A DNA stretch of 38,461 nt, taken from the NCBI GenBank assembly GCA_016938675.1, contig JAFGUF010000020.1, positions 1 to 38,461 on the forward strand. The letters run 5' to 3'. This DNA is from Clostridia bacterium. Lineage in GTDB: Bacteria; Bacillota; Clostridia; Christensenellales; UMGS416. Below the pieces are notes generated by a model that searched no databases, was not told the DNA's origin, and was given only the letters and a program-made list of their open reading frames with translations. The position numbers and the translations under genes were made by a program. Position 1 is the first letter of the stretch. The number at the start of each line of letters is the position of its first letter. Positions 16,563 to 24,545 of the stretch are shown here, in pieces.

Positions 16563-16602
16563 TTTTTATTTCCTCAATCTTTATGTTGGTTTTAATTCTT
16601 AA

Positions 16603-17901
16603 TCAATAATTACTCTTTATTTCCACCGCAGCTCCCATTTCCACAAGCTTTTTGAATACATACTCCGCTATAAAGCTGCTCTTTATGGTCTTTTCGAAAG
16701 TAATCGCCGCTTTATCATTGAAGCTGACCATAGAGCATGTACATTTATTATGGATGGAAGGGCCGAGTACCATATTGAAATAATCTATATGTTCCTCCAT
16801 ATTTTCAGGAAGCTTTACTACTCCGAGATTTGAAAGCGTAACTGAAAATTGCGTTGAGCCTGCTGTATTGTTCATAAATCGAATTATAATATTTTTTAGA
16901 AACAGCGGCACATGCCTTACGAAAAAATTTGCAGCGATTGAGCAATTATCCTCAACCATTGTAAGCAAATGATCAGTCGTCAGATGCGCCTTCATAAAAT
17001 CTTTAACTTCATCAACAATGCTTTGAAAGTTCTTCGTTTCTCTTGGGTCAATATATGGTATAACGAAAAGCGAAAAATTCCTCATGCACTTTTTCGGATA
17101 AAACCTTCTCATGTTTACTGGCAGCTGAACTGAAATATTAAGATGCTTTTCTTTGTTTTTTACTTGCTTTGCCTGCACATGAATAAGCGCCTCAAGATAA
17201 AGGCTGACTATAAGCTGCGTTACCGTAGCCTCGTATCTAGCGCTAATTTCCTTAAGGCTCTTTGCCGATACCAGCCCAGTTACAACTTGAAAACTGCTGT
17301 GCGGGAGCATTTTGCCCTTCATTTTGAAATATGTCTTCTTTCCCATCAAGGAGCGTTTCTTTTCAGCAGGCAGCTCATCTTTATGCTCTTCAAGCACCTT
17401 CAGAAATGCATCTTCAGATTCCTCTTCAGCGGGAATTTCATTTTTATCTATTATATACTGACTGTCAATATCACTGATTTCATTTTTCTGCAAAAGATAT
17501 TCAGCAAGAATACACTTCAAAAATTCCATAGCACCGTAGCCGTCTGTAAGCACATGGAACATGTCAAGAGCGATTTTTTTATTGAAGTATTTTATCTTGT
17601 ATAAAAATCCGTTATTAAATATCGGTGTAATTCTTCTGCATGGAGACTGTGAGTCCTTCCAGATGATTGGCTCATTGTTGTTATGCTCCAGATAGCTCCA
17701 GAAAAGACCATGCTTCATGTGAACATTATAATATGGAAACCTGCCCCGGATATTTTTTAGTGCATGCAGCAACAAATCCGGATTCACTTGCTCTCTCAGC
17801 GTAACAGAAACCCTGAATATTGAAGGATTTCTTAATGATTCAAGCGCCGGATATATTTTTGCCGATGTGTCAAGCTTATACCATTTCTGCTTATCGTTCA
17901 T
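16603..17901 (-). CDS. Condensation-fold acyltransferase, alcohol-acetyltransferase-like
   Basis: This protein of about 432 residues belongs to the CoA-dependent acyltransferase / condensation-domain superfamily. The active-site motif HxxxDG appears as HVLTDG (His116 from the chosen start) in the context ALDMFHVLTDGYGA, followed by the C-terminal TLSNLGVVKLP segment of the second lobe. Family members join acyl groups to alcohols or amines or build lipopeptide-like products. No carrier domain is present. I prefer the ATG at 17901, where homology-like sequence (KWYKLDTSAKIYPAL) begins. An ATG at 17937 is also in frame, and neither has a clear ribosome site. TATAAT occurs just upstream of 17901. 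Confidence 0.7.
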   Translation of the reverse strand: MNDKQKWYKLDTSAKIYPALESLRNPSIFRVSVTLREQVNPDLLLHALKNIRGRFPYYNVHMKHGLFWSYLEHNNNEPIIWKDSQSPCRRITPIFNNGFLYKIKYFNKKIALDMFHVLTDGYGAMEFLKCILAEYLLQKNEISDIDSQYIIDKNEIPAEEESEDAFLKVLEEHKDELPAEKKRSLMGKKTYFKMKGKMLPHSSFQVVTGLVSAKSLKEISARYEATVTQLIVSLYLEALIHVQAKQVKNKEKHLNISVQLPVNMRRFYPKKCMRNFSLFVIPYIDPRETKNFQSIVDEVKDFMKAHLTTDHLLTMVEDNCSIAANFFVRHVPLFLKNIIIRFMNNTAGSTQFSVTLSNLGVVKLPENMEEHIDYFNMVLGPSIHNKCTCSMVSFNDKAAITFEKTIKSSFIAEYVFKKLVEMGAAVEIKSNY

Positions 17902-18027
17902 ATATCTATTATACACATAAATAATTCTGACTGCCATATATATATTGTATTTTATTTGTTAAGTTTTAATTTCCATCAATTCAAATTCATCTTTCATTTT
18001 ACAGACGGCCTCATTATTGATATAAAA

Positions 18028-18071
18028 AATATATTGTTTTTCAATATATTTTTCTTGACATGCAATATATT
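18028..18071. repeat. Triple CAATATATT operator-like repeat
   Basis: AATATATTG (18028-18036) and CAATATATT (18042-18050) form a perfect 9-bp inverted repeat around TTTTT. A third copy, CAATATATT at 18063-18071, lies inside the promoter spacer, exactly 21 bp after the second, so both sit on the same DNA face. This suggests repressor binding over the promoter. No obvious repressor gene is adjacent. Confidence 0.55.
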
Positions 18072-18083
18072 TTGCTATATGAT
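18055..18083 (+). promoter_or_regulatory. Strong sigma-A promoter of the radical SAM gene
   Basis: TTGACA (18055-18060), a 17-nt spacer and TATGAT (18078-18083). The predicted leader is about 45 nt with AAAGGAGAAAGT before the ATG. The spacer contains one copy of the CAATATATT repeat. Confidence 0.85.
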
Positions 18084-18133
18084 TATTGAAAAATACGCTT
18101 CAAACACTCCATTAACTGATAAAAGGAGAAAGT

Positions 18134-19479
18134 ATGAATATCTGGCTTATACGACCCAAGATGATACCCCGCCCTATGGATTCTTACTTCAAACTATGTA
18201 TGTCTCCGCCGCTTGCACTTATATTGATTAAGCAAATTACCCCCGCTAAACACAATGTGAATATAATTGATTATAATTTCAAAGTAAAGCATCCTAAAGA
18301 AAAGCCGGATATTGTTGCCATATCTGCAACAGTGGATACTGCTGACATCGCGATAGAGCTTGCCGGTAAATATAAGAAAATGGGCGCTAAGACAATAGTG
18401 GGCGGCGTACACGCAACCTGCTGCCCTGAGTATTTTTACAATGATTTTGACTGTGTATGTATCGGCCCCGCGGAGCTGACATGGCAAAGAATGCTTGACG
18501 ACTGCGAAGCCGGCCGCCTCAATAAAAAATATGAACCTCAAAGGCCTCTTACCCCTGAGGACATTCCGGTTACAAAAATTGAGAAACCAGATAAAGATAT
18601 CTTTTCAACAATATAGTAACAGCATCCAGAGGATGCAATTTTCGGTGTAGCTTCTGCTATAACAGCGCTTCTCACCAACCGTTGGTAAATAGAAATATAG
18701 AAGATGTTATTGCGGAGATTAAGGCTCTCAATGTCCGTCATGTTCTCTTCGTGGATGACAATTTTATTGCGAACATAAAATGGACCGAACAATTCTTGGA
18801 AGAAATAAGCGAAATGAATTCAATATGGTCTTGCGCGGTAAGTTTTAATATAATTAATCATATCGACTTGCTAGATAAAATGGCAAAGTACGGATGCAAA
18901 AGCCTCTTTATCGGGTTCGAGACGCTAAACCCCACCTCCATTAAAAGCATCTCAAAGGGACAAAATAAAATCGAAAGATACGGGGAACTGATAGACGAAA
19001 TCCACAAAAGAAATATGATGGTAAACGCCAGTATTATGATTGGGCTAGACGGGGATACTCCTCAAACAATTGATTCCACTTTAGACTGGCTGATTGATCA
19101 GAAAGTAGATACCTTAACAACACATATACTAACTCCCTACCCCGGTACTCCGCTGTATGCCGATATGTCCTCTGGTGGCCGGCTGCTGGATTCACCAATT
19201 TCTCAATATAATACTGCCACTGTTGTGTTTGAGCCAACCGGTATATCAAAAGAAGAGCTGCAAAAAAAATATTTGCAGGTATACAAAAGGTTCTATTCAT
19301 TCAAAAATATTATCCGTCGAATGCCACGTGGCAATGGCATCCACAAAGCCGAATACCTGCTTTTCAATTTTCTATACAGAAAGCTTGGAAAGCCTATATC
19401 GTATTTGGCATATAAGCTTAATCTTATGCCTGCAATCGGCAGCTTGGCTATAAGGCTTGCCTACAAAGCAAAATTTTAG
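18134..19479 (+). pseudogene. Radical SAM protein with B12-binding-like N-terminus, frameshifted
   Basis: Two reading frames form one protein. The first (160 residues, to the stop at 18614-18616) is a cobalamin-binding-like domain (IVGGVHATCCPEYF, FDCVCIGPAE). The second resumes at 18616 with SRGCNFRCSFCYNS, the CxxxCxxC cluster motif, and continues through a radical SAM barrel (GFETLNPTSIKSISKGQ, HILTPYPGTPLYADM) to 19479. The break lies at ACAATATAG: removing one TA restores TIVTASRGC and a protein of about 447 residues, normal for the family. The base-off DxHxxG motif is not seen, so B12 may not bind. It has a strong promoter and a terminator. A sequencing error, a recent pseudogene or recoding are all possible. 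Confidence 0.8.
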
Positions 19480-19495
19480 TCATTAAATATCTCGG

Positions 19496-19536
19496 ATAAA
19501 TACTAGGATGTATTTCACCTAGTATTTATCTTTTTA
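19496..19536 (+). terminator. Strong terminator after the radical SAM gene
   Basis: ATAAATACTAGG (19496-19507) pairs perfectly with CCTAGTATTTAT (19518-19529) around a 10-nt loop, followed by CTTTTTATT. The stop codon of the convergent glycosyltransferase (19526-19528) lies inside the stem. Confidence 0.85.
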
Positions 19537-21463
19537 TTGTTCCTAATCTGTAGACAATGAGATTTGCCTTTATATCACCATATCTTTCCGGCCGTACTAC
19601 AATAGAATTATTTCTAATCCATCTATATATTTCTGCATTTGCGTTGTTGTTATCATTCCCTAAAACGGCAAAGCGAACCTTTCCATCCTCAACCATCTGA
19701 ATAAATTCATCCAAAGTAAGCGGAGTATCTCCGCCGTTAAATCCACCAAGTGCCATAACTGCCTCTCCGGACTGCAAGATAAGCTCTGCACCCATGCTCA
19801 TTGAGCTCTCTGTCATTGCAAGATACTCCGCGCCGTCTCTATTTTTCTGCAGGAATTCTATCAAATCAGTGTAATCCGCCTGATCATCAAATTTATCTTT
19901 CTGGCTTAATAGCTCCGGCCCTGCTATGGGAAGCTGTGAGTTGTCATTGTACATCATCGGAGTAAACGACCAGAATGCAGGAAGCAATAGCAGCGTACAA
20001 AGCAGCACAGTGAATATTCTATTTCCCGCTTTCTTTATTGCAGCAATAATCATTATAATCAAGGCAACAGCAAACACCGCAGCTGCCGCAGCTGCAAGCC
20101 ATTTAAATTCCCAGTCATATATTGATTGAATATATAACTGCAAAGTTGCCACCGAAATAAAAGCCGCTATAATCCAGTGTCTTTTAGCTTTTAGAAGATA
20201 GTAAAATAATATACCTACTAATCCTGCCATAAAAGGCGCTATAGTAGCGAAATAGTACCTGTGTGATATTCCGCTGGAAAAGCTGAAATATAAAAATATA
20301 GGCAAAAAACTTAATGTGAAGAAAACCATAGCTATACTTTTGGGATTTGATTTTAGTTTCCCTTTGAATAGCAACACCATCATCAAAATAACCGCATAAA
20401 AAGCTGAAAGCATAAACCACGAAATCTGCCCCGCGTTTTGCACGTTAAACAGCCTGAAAATTCCCGAATCACCGGACTCCCCCATTGCTCCACCCGATCG
20501 CATCGGGCTTATCGGCTGGTTGTAGATGCCGCTTGGACGGCTGTTTTTGTATTGCGGATTGTTTTCATCAATCGGCGGTTTTGCCTGCTCTGTAGTGTCT
20601 AGGCCTGCATTTGGAGGATACGGCAGTGCATTGTTTTTATCCTCTCCTAAAGTTCTTAAGTTGATTATCCTGCTTATGCCATTGTACCCAAGAGCCAAAT
20701 CCAGGGCGCTGTTTTCATCACTGCTGCCTATATACGGCCTGCTCTCTTCCGGAACCATATCAACAGCCAATACCCATGAAAGCGAAATAACAGCCATTAT
20801 AACAACCGAAGCAAAGCACACCAGAATTTTCTTAAAGAATTTCTGCTTAGCAAAAATCAAATAAGTAAGAAATATAGCAGGAACAATCACATAGGCCTGC
20901 AGCATTTTCACATTGAAACCTAGCCCTATAAAAATGCCCGCAAATATAAGATTTTTTATGCTTGCCTTTTCTGCGGCCTGCAATGCCTGCTCAGATGCCA
21001 AAATCAGAAGCAATATCAATATTCCGTCAATAGTATTATTTCTTGATACAGCAACATATATAGGAGTAACTGCCAGAATCAACGCTGCTGCAAGCCCCGC
21101 ACCTTTTGAAAAGCGTTTCTTAACTATTCTATATATCAGGTATACTGATATAATGGAAGCTATTGCTTGCGGTAGAATTAGAATAGCTCCGCTAAAGCCG
21201 AATACTTTTGTGAAGAGTACCTGGATCCAAAAACCCAAAGGCGGTTTATCGATTGTGATAAATCCCACCGAATCAAGTGAATTAAATAAGAACGCATGCA
21301 TATTCTGCCCCATAGAATATACTCCAGCAGCATAATATTTGTTAGCAAAGCTTGCCGACCAGATATTCCAAATGTTTAGAAAAGCAGATAAAATCAGTAT
21401 CGCCGCTATTGGCAAACCTTCTCTTATATTATTCTTCTTCATTTTTTCAGCATTCGTTTCCAT
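19526..21463 (-). CDS. GT39/ArnT-type membrane glycosyltransferase, YkcB-like
   Basis: This 645-residue polytopic protein of the dolichyl-phosphate-mannose / ArnT class (GT-C fold) would transfer a sugar from a polyprenyl-phosphate donor outside the membrane. It has about twelve membrane helices. The first outer loop carries YYAAGVYSM and the ITIDKPP motif (residues 70-75), both typical. The soluble C-terminal domain includes ALGGFNGGDTPLTLDEF and a predicted sugar-sensing fold as in YkcB/YycA relatives. The acceptor is unknown; wall polymers or surface proteins are plausible. A GTGAGGTGAAG ribosome site precedes the ATG. No GT2 donor-synthesis gene adjoins it, unlike ykcC-ykcB of Bacillus. 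Confidence 0.82.
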   Translation of the reverse strand: METNAEKMKKNNIREGLPIAAILILSAFLNIWNIWSASFANKYYAAGVYSMGQNMHAFLFNSLDSVGFITIDKPPLGFWIQVLFTKVFGFSGAILILPQAIASIISVYLIYRIVKKRFSKGAGLAAALILAVTPIYVAVSRNNTIDGILILLLILASEQALQAAEKASIKNLIFAGIFIGLGFNVKMLQAYVIVPAIFLTYLIFAKQKFFKKILVCFASVVIMAVISLSWVLAVDMVPEESRPYIGSSDENSALDLALGYNGISRIINLRTLGEDKNNALPYPPNAGLDTTEQAKPPIDENNPQYKNSRPSGIYNQPISPMRSGGAMGESGDSGIFRLFNVQNAGQISWFMLSAFYAVILMMVLLFKGKLKSNPKSIAMVFFTLSFLPIFLYFSFSSGISHRYYFATIAPFMAGLVGILFYYLLKAKRHWIIAAFISVATLQLYIQSIYDWEFKWLAAAAAAVFAVALIIMIIAAIKKAGNRIFTVLLCTLLLLPAFWSFTPMMYNDNSQLPIAGPELLSQKDKFDDQADYTDLIEFLQKNRDGAEYLAMTESSMSMGAELILQSGEAVMALGGFNGGDTPLTLDEFIQMVEDGKVRFAVLGNDNNNANAEIYRWIRNNSIVVRPERYGDIKANLIVYRLGTIKR

Positions 21464-21536
21464 ATTATCTTCACCTCACCGATACAATATATTATTATAT
21501 AGATAACTAATTAAACTATAATATATTAATATATAT

Positions 21537-21571
21537 ATAATATCACTAAAATATAAATAATATCACTAAAA
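21537..21571 (+). repeat. Two 15-bp direct repeats in 20-bp register
   Basis: ATAATATCACTAAAA occurs at 21537-21551 and again at 21557-21571, exactly 20 bp apart, upstream of the metallo-hydrolase promoter. The near-two-turn spacing suggests a binding site for a dimeric regulator, but the region is AT-rich and chance duplication is possible. Confidence 0.5.
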
Positions 21572-21599
21572 AACAAAGCCTACAAATGATTTGAATATA

Positions 21600-21608
21600 T
21601 GATATAAT
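21600..21608 (+). promoter_or_regulatory. Extended -10 promoter, possibly giving a leaderless mRNA
   Basis: TGATATAAT at 21600-21608 is a full extended -10, with only 8 nt between TATAAT and the ATG at 21617. Transcription would start at or next to the ATG. No Shine-Dalgarno sequence is present. The -35 is poor. Confidence 0.5.
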
Positions 21609-21616
21609 TAGAAATC

Positions 21617-22456
21617 ATGAGCTATATAGTAAAAATAACAAATTTATTTGATGATTTAAAATCCAACAATGATCTCAAAAGCGGACACGGCCTTTCATTT
21701 TATATTAAAACAGCTGACAAGAGATACCTTTTTGATACGGGCAATGGAACTGATTTTATAAATAACGCAAACCAGCTAGGCATTAGCATAAAAGATGTGG
21801 ATGCGCTCTTTATTTCTCACAATCATTATGACCATATAGGCGGCCTTGAATTTTTTATTGAAATCAATAAAAAAGCCAAAATATATATAAAAAAGGATGC
21901 GATTTATAATACCTATACATATTCCCGCGGTTACCCTGAACCCATGGGTAAATATTACGAGGAACTAAGCCATTCTGACCGGGTTGTCCTTGTGGATGAT
22001 TTTATTAAGGTAGATGACTTTTACCTAGTTACCGATACTGTCGGCAAAGAGGAATATTTTGCAAAAGGCTCTCAATACTATATGGATAAAAACGGTGCGG
22101 AAACACCTGATGTATTCACCCATGAAATGTTCCTTGTATATGTAAACGATGGAAAGGCGAATATAATTTCAGCATGCAGCCACAGAGGCATAAGAAACAT
22201 TATAGAGACAGCAACGCAAAAATTTAATTTACCGATAAATATGATAATTGCTGGTATGCACCTGATGCTTTATGCAGGCAAAAGTATTAACTGCACAGAA
22301 GAATACTATTTCTCACTGGTGGATTACCTGCTGGAGCAGGAATTTTCAAAGCTCTATACTTGCCACTGCACAGGAAAATTTGCTTACGATTTGCTCAAAA
22401 GAGACTTGAAAGAGAAAATTGATTATTTCGGATTGGGAGAAACAATAGAAATATAG
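21617..22456 (+). CDS. Metallo-beta-lactamase-fold hydrolase
   Basis: This 279-residue protein has the metal motif HNHYDH (H68, H70, D72, H73) after TGNGTDF, a further His in CSHRG near 190, and GMHL near 213, in line with a dinuclear metal site. It resembles the subgroup annotated as dihydropterin/ribofuranosyl-aminobenzene phosphate synthase-like MBL proteins. The substrate is not known. It has no signal peptide, so it is cytoplasmic. It is flanked by its own promoter and a bidirectional terminator, hence a single-gene unit. The start lacks a ribosome site and lies 8 nt after a -10 element. Confidence 0.85.
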   Translation: MSYIVKITNLFDDLKSNNDLKSGHGLSFYIKTADKRYLFDTGNGTDFINNANQLGISIKDVDALFISHNHYDHIGGLEFFIEINKKAKIYIKKDAIYNTYTYSRGYPEPMGKYYEELSHSDRVVLVDDFIKVDDFYLVTDTVGKEEYFAKGSQYYMDKNGAETPDVFTHEMFLVYVNDGKANIISACSHRGIRNIIETATQKFNLPINMIIAGMHLMLYAGKSINCTEEYYFSLVDYLLEQEFSKLYTCHCTGKFAYDLLKRDLKEKIDYFGLGETIEI

Positions 22457-22492
22457 TTTCTGGCTAATGCATCCCTAAACAATCGTATAAAA

Positions 22493-22529
22493 AAGGCTGC
22501 CCGGCATTTTGCCACGCAGCCTTCTTTTT
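22493..22529. terminator. Bidirectional terminator
   Basis: AAGGCTGC (22493-22500) pairs with GCAGCCTT (22516-22523). T residues follow on the plus strand, and a run of at least six T residues follows on the minus strand. It serves both the metallo-hydrolase and the convergent von Willebrand lipoprotein gene. Confidence 0.85.
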
Positions 22530-22538
22530 ATATATTCA

Positions 22539-24185
22539 TTAGTCGTCCAATGTCTTCGCCATATCTGCCAGCTGTATAAACTGAGCCCTATAGCCGAATT
22601 CATCGTCGCCCTTTGATTCCTTCGCTCTTTCAATCAGCGAGTCATAGCTGGCGTCGGATGCATACTCGGAGTCCTTAAGCAGCAATGCAAATTCAGCAAC
22701 CGCCGAGGCAAACAGGAAATCATCGTCAGGATGGTATGTAAAGTTATCTACACCTGCCATTTTTGTGAACAGTTTGCTTTCGTCTTCATCCGGCAGTTTA
22801 TATCTTATTTTTACATACATCCATTCATCAATGTCAAATGCCGATACTTCTTCTTCCTTGTCTTCATTGTCCTGGAATATCAAATCGTCAATATTTGCTG
22901 AATTCTCCCCTGTTCCGGTAAGTATCAATTCATAGAAAACCGTTACGCTATGGCCAGCGCCTACTTCTCCCGCGTCTTTTTTGTCATCGTTGAAGTCCTC
23001 GGGGTTTAGCAGGCGGTTGTCATAGCCAATCAGCCTGTATTCCTTTATAGCTTCAGGATTAAATTCCACCTGGATTTTAACGTCCTTGGCTATTGTATAC
23101 AGAGTTGATGTCATATCGTCAATAAGCACTTTCTTTGCTTCCATCAGATTATCTATATAGGCATAGTTGCCGTTGCCCTTGTCGGCCAATGTCTCCATCA
23201 TATTGTCCTTTACGTTGCCTGTGCCGAATCCCAATACTGACAAGAACACGCCACCGTCTCTCTTTTCTTCAATTAATTTTTCCAGCTCTTCTGTGCTTGA
23301 CGGGCCGACATTGAAATCGCCGTCTGTGCAAAGTATAACTCTGTTGTTTCCGCCTTCGATGAAATTGTCCTCCGCTATTTCATATGCCAGCTCTATTCCT
23401 GCACCACCCGCTGTGCTTCCGCCTGCAGAAAGCTTATCAAGTGCCCTTTCTATTTTCTTTGTGTCGTCTCCGTCGCAGCCTTCCAGCACCACTCCTGATG
23501 CACCTGCGTACACAACTATTGATACTTTGTCATCCTCGCTTAGATTATCGCTCAATAGCTCCATTGCGCTCTTTACAAGCGGCAGCTTGTTTCTATCATT
23601 CATTGAGCCTGAAACATCCAGAAGAAATACTAGGTTGCTTGGGCCTGCTTCCCGCTTGCTGATAAATTCGCCCTGTATAGCAACTCTGGCAAGATATCTG
23701 TCTTCATTCCATGGGCATGTGCTTATTGTCACATATGCATCCAGCGGATGCTTCCCATCCGGCTGAGGATAATCATATGAAAAGTAATTGATGCATTCCT
23801 CAACACGTACTGCATCCACAGGTGGCAGCATTCCCTCAGACAAATATCTTCTGATATTACTGTATGAAGCCGTATCCACATCTATTGATAAAGTTGACAA
23901 CGGATCATCCATAGGCGTTGTAAATTCACTTTCGCGATATCCGTCGTATCCTTCGTTTGGATATACTGCTTCAGCCTCACTGTCTGTGTAGTCTTTTGAG
24001 TTCTGTGAAAACTGGAACTCGCCCAGCACTTCCTTCTCTTCTGCAGCTTCATCACGGCTTGTGTCAACGGATGGCTTGCTTTCTTCCATAGCCGGTGCTT
24101 CGCTTGTTGCGGTTTTGCTGCATCCGGATGCCACAGCTGATAAAATGAACATAACAGCGATTGTTACTATAAATAATTTTTTCAT
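22539..24185 (-). CDS. von Willebrand factor A lipoprotein, YfbK-like
   Basis: This 548-residue lipoprotein (lipobox VASGC, Cys22) has an acidic linker, a YfbK-type N-terminal domain (about 85-165, LSTLSIDVDTASYSNIRRYL), a VWA domain with the MIDAS motif DVSGSM at 190-195, and a C-terminal DUF3520-like region. The MIDAS motif binds a divalent metal and a partner protein, so it should act as an extracytoplasmic adhesion or scaffold protein. No MoxR ATPase neighbours it. The ATG follows AGAAGGTAGAGAG. An ECF-like promoter motif lies immediately upstream. Confidence 0.88.
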   Translation of the reverse strand: MKKLFIVTIAVMFILSAVASGCSKTATSEAPAMEESKPSVDTSRDEAAEEKEVLGEFQFSQNSKDYTDSEAEAVYPNEGYDGYRESEFTTPMDDPLSTLSIDVDTASYSNIRRYLSEGMLPPVDAVRVEECINYFSYDYPQPDGKHPLDAYVTISTCPWNEDRYLARVAIQGEFISKREAGPSNLVFLLDVSGSMNDRNKLPLVKSAMELLSDNLSEDDKVSIVVYAGASGVVLEGCDGDDTKKIERALDKLSAGGSTAGGAGIELAYEIAEDNFIEGGNNRVILCTDGDFNVGPSSTEELEKLIEEKRDGGVFLSVLGFGTGNVKDNMMETLADKGNGNYAYIDNLMEAKKVLIDDMTSTLYTIAKDVKIQVEFNPEAIKEYRLIGYDNRLLNPEDFNDDKKDAGEVGAGHSVTVFYELILTGTGENSANIDDLIFQDNEDKEEEVSAFDIDEWMYVKIRYKLPDEDESKLFTKMAGVDNFTYHPDDDFLFASAVAEFALLLKDSEYASDASYDSLIERAKESKGDDEFGYRAQFIQLADMAKTLDD

Positions 24186-24219
24186 ACTCTCTACCTTCTT
24201 TCATTTTCTTACATATTAA

Positions 24220-24245
24220 GACGCACAATCAAAATAAAAAGTTCC
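24220..24245 (-). promoter_or_regulatory. ECF-sigma-like promoter candidate for the VWA lipoprotein
   Basis: On the minus strand GGAAC (24241-24245) and CGTC (24220-24223) are separated by 17 nt, the pattern of extracytoplasmic-function sigma promoters. The predicted start about 10 nt further leaves a short leader with the ribosome site. There is no good sigma-A promoter here. The motif is short and may be chance. Confidence 0.35.
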
Positions 24246-24545
24246 TTGACTCACTGATTTTTAATAAAATTTCACTTAATTCTTCACACATTTTAACACA
24301 TTCACTTCCTTATATATCTATTTTTGGCTTCAGATGGGCGCAAAAATCGCTTTTATTCATAGTTTATTAACAGAAGTGTACTTTTTTTAACAGTTTATTG
24401 TTTATTTTTTCATTACCTCATTGTATAATAGTTTATGGGTTGAGATTTGGATATAGATATAAAAACTGAGAAGAGACTGAAGACAATACAAAATATATCC
24501 GAAGTGAGGGTGTTGACATTTTAAATGCACACCAATTTTTGAAAG
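24246..24545 (+). other. Intergenic region and structured 5' leader of the signal peptidase gene
   Basis: 24246-24420 is AT-rich with nothing I can assign. TATAAT at 24424-24429 may be the -10 of the cassette. The following 115 nt can fold: GGATATA (24449-24455) pairs with TATATCC (24494-24500), and GGTGT (24509-24513) pairs with ACACC (24529-24533) shortly before the start. The only purine run before the ATG is GAAAG, abutting it. It matches no riboswitch class I recognise. Confidence 0.4.

Noticed and set aside
17143-17604. 153-residue plus-strand frame inside the acyltransferase gene
   Set aside because: It is antisense to a gene with an intact active-site motif, and shows no start signal or recognisable domain.
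18682-19479. Separate radical SAM gene starting at a TTG
   Set aside because: The CxxxCxxC motif lies upstream of this start in the same frame, so it is the second half of the frameshifted gene.
23167-23766. Long plus-strand frame opposite the VWA lipoprotein gene
   Set aside because: It lies wholly antisense to a well-supported gene, has low-complexity Ser/Pro-rich content and no ribosome site.
24430-24545. Known riboswitch (for example cyclic-di-GMP) before the signal peptidase gene
   Set aside because: The conserved core sequences of riboswitch classes I know are not present.
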